This document shows positions 1 to 8,919 of a stretch of DNA of 64,000 nucleotides, piece by piece. The notes beneath the pieces are model-generated. The model saw only the letters and a list, made by a program, of their open reading frames with translations, was not told the DNA's origin and did not search any database. This DNA comes from Lentisphaerota bacterium (lineage in GTDB: Bacteria; Verrucomicrobiota; Lentisphaeria; Victivallales; Victivallaceae). The position numbers and the translations under genes were made by a program. Each line of letters starts with the position of its first letter. The first letter of the stretch is position 1. The stretch spans positions 1 to 64,000 of the forward strand of contig SUWJ01000012.1 in assembly GCA_015061545.1 (NCBI GenBank). Reading direction: 5' to 3'.

Positions 1-92
1 ATATTAAAACGTTTTACAAATGCCAAAGCATGGGAGGACTATTGGCAAAACAAAATGAATTGTGTAGGCAATGTTGTCGTCAACATTGGCAA

Positions 93-3000
93 TTATAAAT
101 GTTTTTCACAAAATTTAGGACAATAACCATTTGCTACGCCGCCGCTGGAGATGTTCATATAGCCGCCGGACATGGTAGTGTCATTCGCCACGCCACCGCT
201 GGAGATGAACATACTGCCGCCGGACATGGTGGTGTTATTTGCAATACCGCCATCGCAGATAGTTATGTTGCCGTTTGATACAGTCGTGTTATCTACGGTA
301 ACTCCGTTGGAAATATTCAACGTTCCGCCGTCAACGACAGTACCATCAACGATTGCACCTTGAGAAATGTACATGGAACCACTGGTCTTGATGGTGGTGT
401 TACTGGCAATCGCACCGCTTAAAACGGTCAACGCCGCGTACTCATTCAAAGTAGCCCCAAGCGCCGATCCGCCCGACGAAACCATCATCGAGGCAAGGTG
501 ACTTGAATAATGATAACTGCCGATGGAATAAGTGTAAGTACGAACCCCTTTAAGATCAGTATTACTTGCCACGCCGCCATCATAAACAAGAAGTTTACCC
601 TGGGACCCGACCGCCACATCCAACGCCGTAGTGTTGGAGTGAACAGTCGCTGTTCTGCCCGAAATCGTGATCCCGCTGAAAGTATGTTCCGCAAACGCAA
701 CGGTAGCTCCATCTACAACTTGCACAGAACCACCATCTTCTACAATGTCGGAAGCTGTACCCCCGCTGCAGATGACCATATACCCATTTGATATGGTAGT
801 GCCGCTCGCCACCCCGCCGTAGGAGATGTTCATCTGTCCGCCAGATATGGTGATTTCATTTGCCACCCCGCCGCTGGAGATGAACATATATCCGCCGGAC
901 ACGATGGTACTATCCGCCGATCCGCCACCGGAAATTCTCATGTTTCCGGCGGCTATAGTAGTCGCGCTCGCTATCCCACCTTCGGAAATGACCATTGAAC
1001 CGCCAGTCATAGTTGTATCATTCGCGATCCCGCCGCTGGAGATGTGCATATTGCCGCTGCTGTTAACGGTAGTACTATTTGCTGTCCCGCCTTCATAAAC
1101 ATAGACAATGCCACTATTCACAACGGTATCATTCCCAATCCCCCCGTTGGAAATGAACATACTGGCTGTTACCGTTGTGCTGTTCGCCACCCCACCGGAA
1201 ACAATATGCAATTCAGAAGGATACCAATGATGGATCATGATTGTATTATTAGCAATCCCTCCAGATGAAACCGTTATTTTGGCGCAAGCGGACATAATGG
1301 TATTATTTGCGATGCCGCCGGAGTTGATCGTCATGGAGGCGAAGGTGGTTTCGTAGATATATTCACCGTTCACATACCTGCTGGATCTATACCCGCTCAA
1401 GGTAGCGCTTTCTATAGATGCTCCATCATACAGCAGAACATGACCATTTGAAACAACCCTCAATGATTTAACATTATTACTGCCAAATACGTGCAGTTTA
1501 CCACCTGAATTAACAGCTACATTTATAACTGTGGTATTAGAGTGAGCCGTTACATCGCGACCATAAATGTTAAATCCGCTTAGAGTATTTTCGACAAACG
1601 AAACATTTGCCCCGTCTTCCAGCATAACGAAACCGCCATTTTCCACGACTGCAGTAGCTGTTCCACCGCTGGAAATATACATTTTCCCGTTACCGTTCAC
1701 CGAAATATTGCTTGCCACACCACTATCAAAAATATGAACTTCTCCGGCATAATTTACATTGGCATCCAGCAGTTTAGTTTTTGAATGAACAGTTGCTGAA
1801 TGACCGATATTGATACCGCTTAGAGTATTTTCGACAAACGAAACATTTGCCCCGTCTTCCAGCATAACGAAACCGCCATTTTCCACGACTGCAGTAGCTG
1901 TTCCACCGCTGGAAATATACATTTTTCCGTTACCGTTCACCGAAACATTGCTTGCTACACCACTATCAAAAATGCGAACTGATCCGCTATTGATATTTGC
2001 GTCTAATAACTGGGTTTTTGAGTGAACAGTCATGTTATTGCTTACAGTAATGCCACTCAATGTATTTTCGAGAAACGAAACATTCGCCCCGTTTTCCGTT
2101 ATTACATATCCACCATTTTCAGTGATTTGCGTAGCCGTTCCGCCTTCGGAAACGTACATTTCGCCACCTTCGTTAGCAGTAATATTGTCCGCTATACCGC
2201 CGTTGAAAATATAAACTTTGCCGTAACGGTTTATATTTGCATCCAGCAAAGTAGTATTTGAGTGAACAGTCATGTTATTGCTTACAGTAATGCCACTCAA
2301 AGTGTTTTCAAGGAACGAAACATTCGCTCCGTTTTCCGTCATTACATATCCGCCATTTTCGGTGATTTGTGTAGCTGTTCCGCCGCTGGAAACAAACATT
2401 GTTCCGCGTTCATTCACCAAAATATTTTCTGCCACCCCGCCACTGAAAATATATGCACTGCCGTAACTGTTCACATTCGCATCCAACAAGGTAGTGTTGG
2501 AATGGACTGTTATTCTGCCGCTGATGTCAGCTCCGCTGATAGTATTTTGGGCAAAAGTGACATGAGCTCCTTCGTAAACTTCGACATACCCGCCGTTTTC
2601 CACGATATCAAGCGCAGATCCTTCTATTTCTAAAAAGCTATATTCGCTGACAGAAACGTTATTTACAATCCCGGAATAAATATACATACGACCATTGGAT
2701 GTAATTATTGCATTATTGATGATCCCGGGGCTTGCCAGAGAAGCATTACCACCGGCAATAACAAGATTGTTCACAACACCGCCGGAGTTGCTCAAATAGC
2801 CATCAGTGAAAACAGTAACGCTATTGGCTGTGCCGGAATATACATAAAGCGTGCCCAAATAGTTTACCGTAGTGTTGTCAGCAGTCCCGCCAGAGGAAAT
2901 AGTAAGACACCCTCCATTTGATATCTCTGTATTATTAGCGTATCCACCGCTTGGGCAAGTAGCATAGGAATCGCTTTCAATAAACATAACTCCATACAGT

Positions 3001-3491
3001 TTAGTATTATCCGCAGTCCCCCCATTGCGGATAGTAAGACTCCCTCCTTCATTGACTGTAGTGCTGTTTACATATCCAAAGCCATAAACACCGCTCCAGC
3101 CAGTGTATACATAGACACTGCCGTCTCGATTAACGGTCGTTTTGGTTGCTGAGCCGGTATCGACATTCATAACCCCGGAGCTGTTGATAATACTGTTGCT
3201 GACTTGGCCACTGATTCCTGCATTTAAGACTCCACCTTCATTGACTGTGGTACTGTTTGCCAGCCCGTCATATTTAACTGTCATTATCCCCGCAGAATTA
3301 ATAGTGGTTTTATTGGCATAGCCCCCGGAGACACAAACAGAGCCATTAATATAGCCTTGTTGATAATATCCGGAAGAATAGTAACTTCCGCTGATAAGTG
3401 TGTCAGTTGCCGATCCGCTGTGACCTACGCCTAAAAAACCATTGGCATTTACATTGGTATTACTGACAACCCCACCTTGAGATACTGACAA
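93..3491 (-). CDS. AIDA-repeat surface protein, C-terminal segment downstream of an in-frame TAG
   Basis: Almost the whole protein is short beta-solenoid units of the form (T)TVNxGGxMxISSGGxAx, about 19-20 residues each, as in AIDA-type autotransporter passengers. The middle (about residues 310-700) carries an 80-residue higher-order repeat, encoded by near-identical 240-bp units around 1561-2520. The apparent start is TTG directly after a TAG stop and has no ribosome site, so this is really the continuation of the reading frame at 3492-4079: the repeat register runs unbroken across the stop. The last complete repeat ends about position 130, then the protein stops after a non-repeat tail (GYCPKFCEKHL). 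No beta-barrel or anchor domain is present, so the 3' end also looks truncated. Likely role by family is a secreted or surface adhesin. It is probably not translated unless the amber codon is read through. Confidence 0.7.
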   Translation of the reverse strand: MSVSQGGVVSNTNVNANGFLGVGHSGSATDTLISGSYYSSGYYQQGYINGSVCVSGGYANKTTINSAGIMTVKYDGLANSTTVNEGGVLNAGISGQVSNSIINSSGVMNVDTGSATKTTVNRDGSVYVYTGWSGVYGFGYVNSTTVNEGGSLTIRNGGTADNTKLYGVMFIESDSYATCPSGGYANNTEISNGGCLTISSGGTADNTTVNYLGTLYVYSGTANSVTVFTDGYLSNSGGVVNNLVIAGGNASLASPGIINNAIITSNGRMYIYSGIVNNVSVSEYSFLEIEGSALDIVENGGYVEVYEGAHVTFAQNTISGADISGRITVHSNTTLLDANVNSYGSAYIFSGGVAENILVNERGTMFVSSGGTATQITENGGYVMTENGANVSFLENTLSGITVSNNMTVHSNTTLLDANINRYGKVYIFNGGIADNITANEGGEMYVSEGGTATQITENGGYVITENGANVSFLENTLSGITVSNNMTVHSKTQLLDANINSGSVRIFDSGVASNVSVNGNGKMYISSGGTATAVVENGGFVMLEDGANVSFVENTLSGINIGHSATVHSKTKLLDANVNYAGEVHIFDSGVASNISVNGNGKMYISSGGTATAVVENGGFVMLEDGANVSFVENTLSGFNIYGRDVTAHSNTTVINVAVNSGGKLHVFGSNNVKSLRVVSNGHVLLYDGASIESATLSGYRSSRYVNGEYIYETTFASMTINSGGIANNTIMSACAKITVSSGGIANNTIMIHHWYPSELHIVSGGVANSTTVTASMFISNGGIGNDTVVNSGIVYVYEGGTANSTTVNSSGNMHISSGGIANDTTMTGGSMVISEGGIASATTIAAGNMRISGGGSADSTIVSGGYMFISSGGVANEITISGGQMNISYGGVASGTTISNGYMVICSGGTASDIVEDGGSVQVVDGATVAFAEHTFSGITISGRTATVHSNTTALDVAVGSQGKLLVYDGGVASNTDLKGVRTYTYSIGSYHYSSHLASMMVSSGGSALGATLNEYAALTVLSGAIASNTTIKTSGSMYISQGAIVDGTVVDGGTLNISNGVTVDNTTVSNGNITICDGGIANNTTMSGGSMFISSGGVANDTTMSGGYMNISSGGVANGYCPKFCEKHL

Positions 3492-4079
3492 CTATCCACC
3501 GTTTATTGTAGTACTGTTTGCCTGAGCTGCTTCGTTGTCAACATTAACATATCCGGCATTGATTATCGTCTTGCTGATTGTAGCTGAATAAATCGTTATC
3601 TCTCCGTTGTTTACCGTAGTATCTGTTGCAACCCCATTTTTGATATATACATATCCATCGTTAACCGTAGTGTTAGAGATGGTTGCATTGTAGATTCCTA
3701 AGGTGCCGCTATTTAAAGTAGTATCTTCTACTAAACCGCAACTATATCCATAAGATTCATCAGAGCTCCACCACATTTTCCCTGATATATACATCGAACC
3801 TGCTGAATCTATCGTTGTGCCAATCGCAGAGCCTAAATATACTGATATAAATCCAGATGAATTGACGGTTGTCTCGCTGGCGACTCCTCCTTCAGAAATA
3901 GTCATGTTTCCACCGGAATTTACGGTGGTTTCGCTTGCCACGCCGCCGGAGGATACGGTCATGCTGCCGCCGTTGTTTACGGTGGTGTTGCTGGCGATGC
4001 CGCCGTCGTAGATCGTCATTTCATCGTAAGAAACCAGTACCCCTGTCGATATAACCCCGGAAGATATTTCGTAAGCCAT
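3492..4079 (-). CDS. AIDA-repeat surface protein, N-terminal segment ending at an in-frame TAG
   Basis: This is the true 5' end of the adhesin gene. A promoter lies at 4183-4211 and a strong ribosome site (GGAGGGGGG) sits 4 bases before the ATG. The 195 residues start MAYEISSGVISTGVLVSYDE, with no signal peptide, then run into AIDA repeats (TTVNNGGSMTVSSGGVAS and similar). The frame stops at TAG (complement of 3492-3494) at the variable residue after a GG, exactly where S, N, Y or F occurs in other repeats. The next codons read LSVSQGG in perfect repeat phase. A full-length product would be about 1,328 residues. Secretion without a Sec signal suggests a type I route, but no exporter genes lie in this window. 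As it stands the gene would make only a 195-residue fragment. Confidence 0.7.
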   Translation of the reverse strand: MAYEISSGVISTGVLVSYDEMTIYDGGIASNTTVNNGGSMTVSSGGVASETTVNSGGNMTISEGGVASETTVNSSGFISVYLGSAIGTTIDSAGSMYISGKMWWSSDESYGYSCGLVEDTTLNSGTLGIYNATISNTTVNDGYVYIKNGVATDTTVNNGEITIYSATISKTIINAGYVNVDNEAAQANSTTINGG

Positions 4080-4182
4080 TTTCCCCCCTCCAGTTTTTTC
4101 GGCGCCCCAAAAGGTGAAAATATTTCCCCCCTTGCGCGCGTGATTTTGTTTAATTCTTTAATTTTAAAATACTTCGATGCTA

Positions 4183-4211
4183 AGTATACCACATTTTTGC
4201 GCTTTTTTCAA
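4183..4211 (-). promoter_or_regulatory. Promoter of the AIDA-repeat gene
   Basis: On the minus strand TTGAAA, 17-bp spacer, TATACT. The leader to the ATG at 4079 is about 100 nt. The rest of the 4080-4501 gap is T-rich and shows no other gene. Confidence 0.65.
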
Positions 4212-4423
4212 CCCTTTACACCACTTTTTTTGCTTTTTTTTGACCATTTTCGGTAGTTTGGGGCTTTTTTTGCCGATTTTTTGCCGATCCGCGCATAAAT
4301 AATCCGCTTTTTTAAGGATCTGTTCCCAATAACTACAGGCAGATGGAAGATAATTTATATACCAGTGCCGACCTTTGTTGAAAACGGAGCTTTTTTATCA
4401 CTTTCCTTTTTTTTCTTTGCTGT

Positions 4424-4452
4424 TTGCCAAAAAACACTTTGCGCTGTATATT
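4424..4452 (+). promoter_or_regulatory. Promoter of the SGNH/HD/SAHH-like/deaminase operon
   Basis: TTGCCA (4424-4429), 17-bp spacer, TATATT (4447-4452), about 45 nt before the SGNH hydrolase start. It matches the TTGCAA/TATATT pattern found elsewhere in the window. Confidence 0.7.
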
Positions 4453-4501
4453 ATCCTTTCGAAATCTTGAACAACGCTCGATTAATTCTGAGGTATCTGT
4501 T

Positions 4502-5281
4502 ATGACTTCTACTTTTCAATCGCAATGGCTGGGGCGCAAGGTCGCGTTTCTGGGGGACTCCATTACCGATGCCGTCCATGTCGGCACCACCAGAAACTAC
4601 TGGCAGTTTTTGCAGGAATCGCTGGGCATCGAACCGCTGGTTTACGGCATCAACGGCCATACCTGGTGCGGGGTCTTTCAGCAGGCGGAAAAGCTTTATG
4701 CCGAACACCCCGGAGATCTGGATGCGATCATCGTTTTCGCCGGTACCAACGACTTCTGCATCGGTACTCCGCTGGGCGACTGGTATGATTATGACGCGCA
4801 GGAGGTGAATTATCACGGCAAAGTTTCGGTGCGTCCGCGCCGCCTTTTCAACACCGATGACTCCACGTTCCGCGGCCGGATCAACCGCGTAATGCAATTC
4901 CTTAAAACCCGTTTCCCCGCTCAGCAGATAATCTTGCTGACCATGATCCACCGCGGTTTTGCCGAATTCGGCGGCGACAATATTCAGCCCGAAGAGTCTT
5001 TCCCCAACGACTGCGGCCTTTATGTGGACAGCTATGTCGAGGTTATTAAAGAAGCCGGCAATGTCTGGGCGGTACCCGTAATCGACCTCAACGCCCTTTC
5101 GGGGTTGTTCCCCACTGCTGCGGTCTACGGCAAATATTTCCACAACGCCGATAACGACCGTCTGCACCCCGCCATCGGCGGGCATTGCCGCATGGCGCAA
5201 GCGCTGCATTATCAGCTTCTGGCGCTGCCTTCCAACTTTTCCGAAGCCTCGCAATTGGCGGATGGCGGTTCAGAGCAATGA
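4502..5281 (+). CDS. SGNH/GDSL-type hydrolase
   Basis: This 259-residue protein has the SGNH esterase/lipase blocks: FLGDSITDA with the nucleophile Ser about residue 20, a Gly in block II, AGTND in block III, and DRLHP near the C-terminus giving the Asp/His pair. No signal peptide is evident, so it is probably cytoplasmic. ATG at 4502 was chosen because it follows GAGG and because an upstream in-frame ATG lies inside the promoter. The stop overlaps the next gene's start (ATGA), so it is translationally coupled to the HD hydrolase. Substrate unknown. By family it would remove an ester or acyl group from a small molecule or sugar. Its place in a nucleoside/SAM-salvage operon gives no firm substrate. 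Confidence 0.85.
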   Translation: MTSTFQSQWLGRKVAFLGDSITDAVHVGTTRNYWQFLQESLGIEPLVYGINGHTWCGVFQQAEKLYAEHPGDLDAIIVFAGTNDFCIGTPLGDWYDYDAQEVNYHGKVSVRPRRLFNTDDSTFRGRINRVMQFLKTRFPAQQIILLTMIHRGFAEFGGDNIQPEESFPNDCGLYVDSYVEVIKEAGNVWAVPVIDLNALSGLFPTAAVYGKYFHNADNDRLHPAIGGHCRMAQALHYQLLALPSNFSEASQLADGGSEQ

Positions 5282-5880
5282 GTTTTAATGTCGATCTTTC
5301 TGACTCAACGCTTTACGGCAGGGTGATCGCGCACTTTTATCCCGCGGATTCACCCCTCCGGCGTCTGCTGCTCAAACACAGTTCGCAAGTGGCGGCCAAA
5401 GCGCTGGCCATTGCCGGAACTCTCCCTGCTGGTTCGGTGGATGAATATGTGGTTATCAACGGCGCCATGCTGCACGATATCGGCATTAAAGAGTGTCACG
5501 CGCCGGGTATACTCTGTTATGGCGACCGGAACTACATTTGTCACGGCACCATCGGCGCGGATATGCTGCGGAAATGTGCTGCGGAATGGGGAATCGATCT
5601 GGAGATTTACGCCCGGATCTGCGAACGGCATACGGGCAGCGGCATCACCGCCGATGAGGTCAGAATACAGGCGCTGCCGTTGCCGGTTCGGGATTATCTG
5701 CCCGAAACGGGGGAGGAAAAACTCATTGCGCTGGCGGATAAGTTTTTTTCCAAGTCAGGCGATATGGCAGAAAAACCCTTTGACAAAGTGCGGCGCTCCA
5801 TGGCAAAATTCGGTCCCGCAAGTCTGGCGCGGTTCGATGAATTGTGTGCGCTTTTCGGAGTAAAAGAAAATGCCGGTTGA
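5278..5880 (+). CDS. HD-domain phosphohydrolase (TIGR00295-like)
   Basis: A 200-residue HD-superfamily metal hydrolase. Visible metal ligands are His34 (KHSSQ), the HD pair at about 66-67 (MLHDIGI) and a later His in CERHTGSG. The segment PVRDYLPETGEEKLIALADK resembles the TIGR00295 group of HDIG proteins, best known from archaea. The start overlaps the SGNH stop by 4 nt, and its own 3' end overlaps the next gene by 11 nt, so it sits in the middle of a tight operon. It would be expected to hydrolyse a nucleotide or phosphate monoester in the cytoplasm. The exact substrate cannot be told from sequence. Confidence 0.8.
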   Translation: MSFNVDLSDSTLYGRVIAHFYPADSPLRRLLLKHSSQVAAKALAIAGTLPAGSVDEYVVINGAMLHDIGIKECHAPGILCYGDRNYICHGTIGADMLRKCAAEWGIDLEIYARICERHTGSGITADEVRIQALPLPVRDYLPETGEEKLIALADKFFSKSGDMAEKPFDKVRRSMAKFGPASLARFDELCALFGVKENAG

Positions 5881-6916
5881 TGCAGTCAGAAAATTTTTGC
5901 ACGGGCGTTACCGCGTGGAAGAGTATCCTGCGCTGAACCGTCAGTTCCTCGACTGGCAGCGCACCCGGCCGCTGGCAGGGAAAAAAATTCTGGACGGAAC
6001 ACCTGTCTTTGCCAACACGCTTTTGAAGTATATCAATCTGCTGGTCGGCGGGGCGGATCTCACCGTGGGGTATTGCGACTCGATACCCTACGATAAAACC
6101 GTGGTGGATTTTTTGCAATCCATTGGCGTTAAATGTGTTTATAATTGCAGCGCGGCCGGAGCTTTTGATGTGATTCTGGATTGCAACGCCGTTTATTGCA
6201 ACTTGCTGCCGCGATATGGTTTTGCCGAGTTGACCCGCTCGGGAGCTTATCATTTTGCCAAGGTCGATGCGGCGGTGGTCAATGTGGATGACAGCCGCAT
6301 AAAAGCGATCGAAACCTGTTTGGGGACCGGTGAAGGTTTTCTGCGCGCCATGCGGCAGTTGAATTTGGAGCTGAAGGGCAGAAAAGTTGTCGTTATGGGC
6401 TGCGGTAAAGTCGGGCGCGGCGTGGTCTTTTATGCTTTCAGAGCAGGGGCGGAGGTAGTGGCGTTTGACGATCCTGCGGTGGTGCAGAAGTGTGTGGGCG
6501 GCAAATTGTTGAGTTGTTTTGACCGCGATCGGGTGTGCGCCGAGCTGCAGCGCGCCGATGTGGTGGTTTCCGCCACCGGAAAAGCGCTGGCGCTGGCGGA
6601 TGATTCTTACATAAAATTGCTGCTCGAAGGTTCGCAGATCGTAGTGAATATGGGCGTGGAGGATGAGTGGGGACCGGCTTTGCCGCCGCAACGGGTTTTG
6701 AACGGTAAAGCGCCATTGAATTTTATCTTGGATGAACCGACTCTGCTGCGGTATATCGATCCGACCATGGCGCTGCACAATCACGCGGCGCTGGAGCTTT
6801 TGCTGGATTCCGGATCGGGGATCAGACGAGTATCAGATAATGTGCATGATTTTTATTGGCAGGAAGTTGTAAATAACGGAGTGATTGCATCCGAATTGGC
6901 GGCGGCGGAATTGTAG
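5870..6916 (+). CDS. S-adenosylhomocysteine hydrolase-like NAD-binding protein
   Basis: This 348-residue protein contains a Rossmann segment (VVVMGCGKVGRG, about residues 167-178) that matches the NAD site of S-adenosylhomocysteine hydrolase, preceded by VNVDDSRIKAIET where the classical enzyme has its NDS-TK-FDN catalytic segment. It is shorter than normal SAHH (about 400-490 residues), and the K/D/N catalytic set is only partly kept. It lies 12 nt upstream of an SAH/MTA-deaminase-type gene, so hydrolysis of S-inosylhomocysteine, as described for Methanocaldococcus, is an attractive inference. An NAD-dependent dehydrogenase of unknown substrate is the alternative. It is the only gene I found ending in TAG, and an in-frame TGA follows two codons later. 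Confidence 0.65.
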   Translation: MPVDAVRKFLHGRYRVEEYPALNRQFLDWQRTRPLAGKKILDGTPVFANTLLKYINLLVGGADLTVGYCDSIPYDKTVVDFLQSIGVKCVYNCSAAGAFDVILDCNAVYCNLLPRYGFAELTRSGAYHFAKVDAAVVNVDDSRIKAIETCLGTGEGFLRAMRQLNLELKGRKVVVMGCGKVGRGVVFYAFRAGAEVVAFDDPAVVQKCVGGKLLSCFDRDRVCAELQRADVVVSATGKALALADDSYIKLLLEGSQIVVNMGVEDEWGPALPPQRVLNGKAPLNFILDEPTLLRYIDPTMALHNHAALELLLDSGSGIRRVSDNVHDFYWQEVVNNGVIASELAAAEL

Positions 6917-6928
6917 AGGTGATTTATT

Positions 6929-8182
6929 ATGCGTATCAAAATTGAACAGGTGCAGTTTAAAGGCGGCATATGCGATATTGTAATTGAAAATAAAAATATA
7001 ACTCAGATCGTTCCGGCGGCAAGCGGCGAATTTGACCGGGTGATCGACGGTCGCGGCAAGCTGGCAAGTGCGCCTTTTTATAACACTCATTGCCATGCGG
7101 CGATGACGCTGCTGCGGGGAATTGCAGATAATCTGGAGCTGTTCGACTGGCTGAACAACTATATCTGGCCCGCCGAAGGGCGTATGCGCCGCGAAGATAT
7201 TTACATCGGCAGCAAACTGGCGATGCTGGAAATGATCAAGTCGGGTACGGTGTTTTTTAACGATATGTACTTTTCGCCTGCTGAAACTGTCCGGGCGGCT
7301 GAGGAAATGGGAGTCCGCGCGGCAATCGGCATGATCGCCATTGATACGGCTGCTCCCGATAAACGGGCTGAATATGCTGCGGACTGCCGCGAACTCTGGG
7401 AGCGCCGCGGGGAGTATTCGGATCTTATTCAGCTGACTCTGGCGCCTCATGCGATTTATACGGTAGGCGAAGCGGAGCTGCGGAAGATCGCGGAACGTTC
7501 CGAGGCCGAGCAGCTGCCGATCCATATCCATCTGGCGGAAACGGTGCGGGAGGTGGAGGAGTGCAAGGCTTTGCATGGCTGTTCGCCGGTGGAATATCTG
7601 GATAAACTCGGCTTGCTGGGACCGCGCACGCTGGCGGCTCACGCGGTGCATCTGTCGGAAAAAGATATTGAAATTATGAGCGAACGCTTTGTTACGGCAG
7701 CCTATATGCCGTGCAGCAATTACAAACTTTCCAGCGGGCGTTTTCAGTTCAGGAAGATGCTCGACAGCAAGGTGCGGGTAACTTTGGGTACAGACGGTTG
7801 CGCTTCCAACGACAATCTTTCCATGTTTGACGAAATGAAATTCGGTGCTTTAGGCGCTAAAATCCAGCTCGATACGCCCACCGCCTGCAGCGCAAGCGAG
7901 ATTTTTAACTGCGCTACAGCGGCGGGGGCGGAGGCTTTCGGCATCAACGGCGGAATTATTGCGGCGGGAAAAGTGGCGGATATCATGCTTATTGATCTGG
8001 ATTCGCCGATGATGGTTGCCGATCATAACCCGATCAGCAATCTGGTCTGGTCGGCGGATTCCAGCTGCGTGGATACAGTTATTTGCAACGGAAGAATTTT
8101 GATGCAAAACAGAATCGTGCCGAACGAAAAAGAGATCATTGCCCAGGCGCGCCGCTCGGCACGGCGGCTGTTGGCTCCCTGA
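6929..8182 (+). CDS. mtaD: Amidohydrolase, methylthioadenosine/S-adenosylhomocysteine deaminase type
   Basis: A 417-residue TRZ/ATZ-family amidohydrolase. It has the metal site HCH in YNTHCHAAMTLLRG, the family segment DWLNNYIWPAEGRM, LAPHAIYTVG, IHIHLAETVREVEE, AAHAVHLSEKD and the catalytic Asp in TLGTDGCASNDNLSMF, all in the order found in MtaD/DadD deaminases. By family it deaminates SAH, MTA or related adenosine derivatives to inosine forms. AGGTGA lies 7 nt before the ATG. It is the last gene of the four-gene operon from the promoter at 4424, directly after an SAHH-like gene. A different purine derivative as substrate remains possible. Confidence 0.85.
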   Translation: MRIKIEQVQFKGGICDIVIENKNITQIVPAASGEFDRVIDGRGKLASAPFYNTHCHAAMTLLRGIADNLELFDWLNNYIWPAEGRMRREDIYIGSKLAMLEMIKSGTVFFNDMYFSPAETVRAAEEMGVRAAIGMIAIDTAAPDKRAEYAADCRELWERRGEYSDLIQLTLAPHAIYTVGEAELRKIAERSEAEQLPIHIHLAETVREVEECKALHGCSPVEYLDKLGLLGPRTLAAHAVHLSEKDIEIMSERFVTAAYMPCSNYKLSSGRFQFRKMLDSKVRVTLGTDGCASNDNLSMFDEMKFGALGAKIQLDTPTACSASEIFNCATAAGAEAFGINGGIIAAGKVADIMLIDLDSPMMVADHNPISNLVWSADSSCVDTVICNGRILMQNRIVPNEKEIIAQARRSARRLLAP

Positions 8183-8251
8183 GTATTTGCAGTTTTTGTA
8201 ACTGATTTGTTCAATAAAAAAAATTACGGCAGTAAAAAAACAGCGTTTTAC

Positions 8252-8280
8252 TTGCATATTGTTGACCGACAGGCTATATT
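8252..8280 (+). promoter_or_regulatory. Promoter upstream of the small membrane ORF and secDF
   Basis: TTGCAT, 17-bp spacer, TATATT. No other convincing promoter was found before secDF, so the small ORF at 8338 and secDF probably share this transcript. Confidence 0.65.
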
Positions 8281-8337
8281 ACCCTGATTTGTTGGTTGAT
8301 TTGCTGAAAAACAGCAAGATTTAATTGCAGGAAGAAA

Positions 8338-8769
8338 ATGAGAGTATCGGGTCGCCAGAGCAGTAATCGCAGACAGCTGCATATTGCAGTTGCGCTGCTG
8401 CTTTTGCTTTTGAGTATACTCGGTTTGGGATATTCGCTCAAACACTCTGCCTGGAATGCGCCAAACATCGATCAAGGCAGCGTTGCGGTAAGTACGCTGA
8501 ACAGTCTGCCGATATCCGAAGCGGATGATTCGGCAGCGGTACGCTGGGATTCTCAGCGCAATCGGCAACTGCCTGCCCGACTTGAAATACGTTCGCAGCT
8601 GCGGAGCGTTTGCGTTCTGCGCGGATATACTCCGCTTTTGTTTTGCAGCAGTCAGACCTGCGAAGTTGTTTTATTATCAGGATCTTTACAGCATGATGAG
8701 GCTTTCTTTACCTTTTATCGGAGAATTTGGCAGCGTGTCCTGCCAGCCCGGGCGGGGCCGTTGGCTTGA
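8338..8769 (+). CDS. Hypothetical membrane-anchored protein, possibly frameshifted
   Basis: AGGAAG lies just before the ATG and a good promoter sits 58 nt upstream, so the 5' end looks genuine. Residues 1-14 are basic, and about 15-33 form one strongly hydrophobic helix (HIAVALLLLLLSILGLG), giving an N-in membrane anchor. Residues 34-80 are plausible periplasmic sequence. The second half is Cys/Arg/Leu-rich and atypical, while another frame stays open to 8848, so a frameshift or decay is possible. No family was recognised. Position before secDF is where yajC often lies, but this is not YajC by sequence. Confidence 0.4.
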   Translation: MRVSGRQSSNRRQLHIAVALLLLLLSILGLGYSLKHSAWNAPNIDQGSVAVSTLNSLPISEADDSAAVRWDSQRNRQLPARLEIRSQLRSVCVLRGYTPLLFCSSQTCEVVLLSGSLQHDEAFFTFYRRIWQRVLPARAGPLA

Positions 8770-8919
8770 ATCCGACAGGGCAGATGGAAGCGGTAAAAGT
8801 GTTTTTTCCGGGAGATACCGCTTCTGTCTGAAAGAGTTGAAATGCTAAAAAGAATTTGTGTGACAGCAGTAATATTTTAAGGTCAGACAAATTTATTTCA
8901 TGCGGAAGATTATTATAGA

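Noticed and set aside
8525-8848. Alternative frame in the small ORF region before secDF
   Set aside because: No ribosome site, Cys/Arg-rich translation and no membrane anchor. Kept only as a hint of a frameshift.
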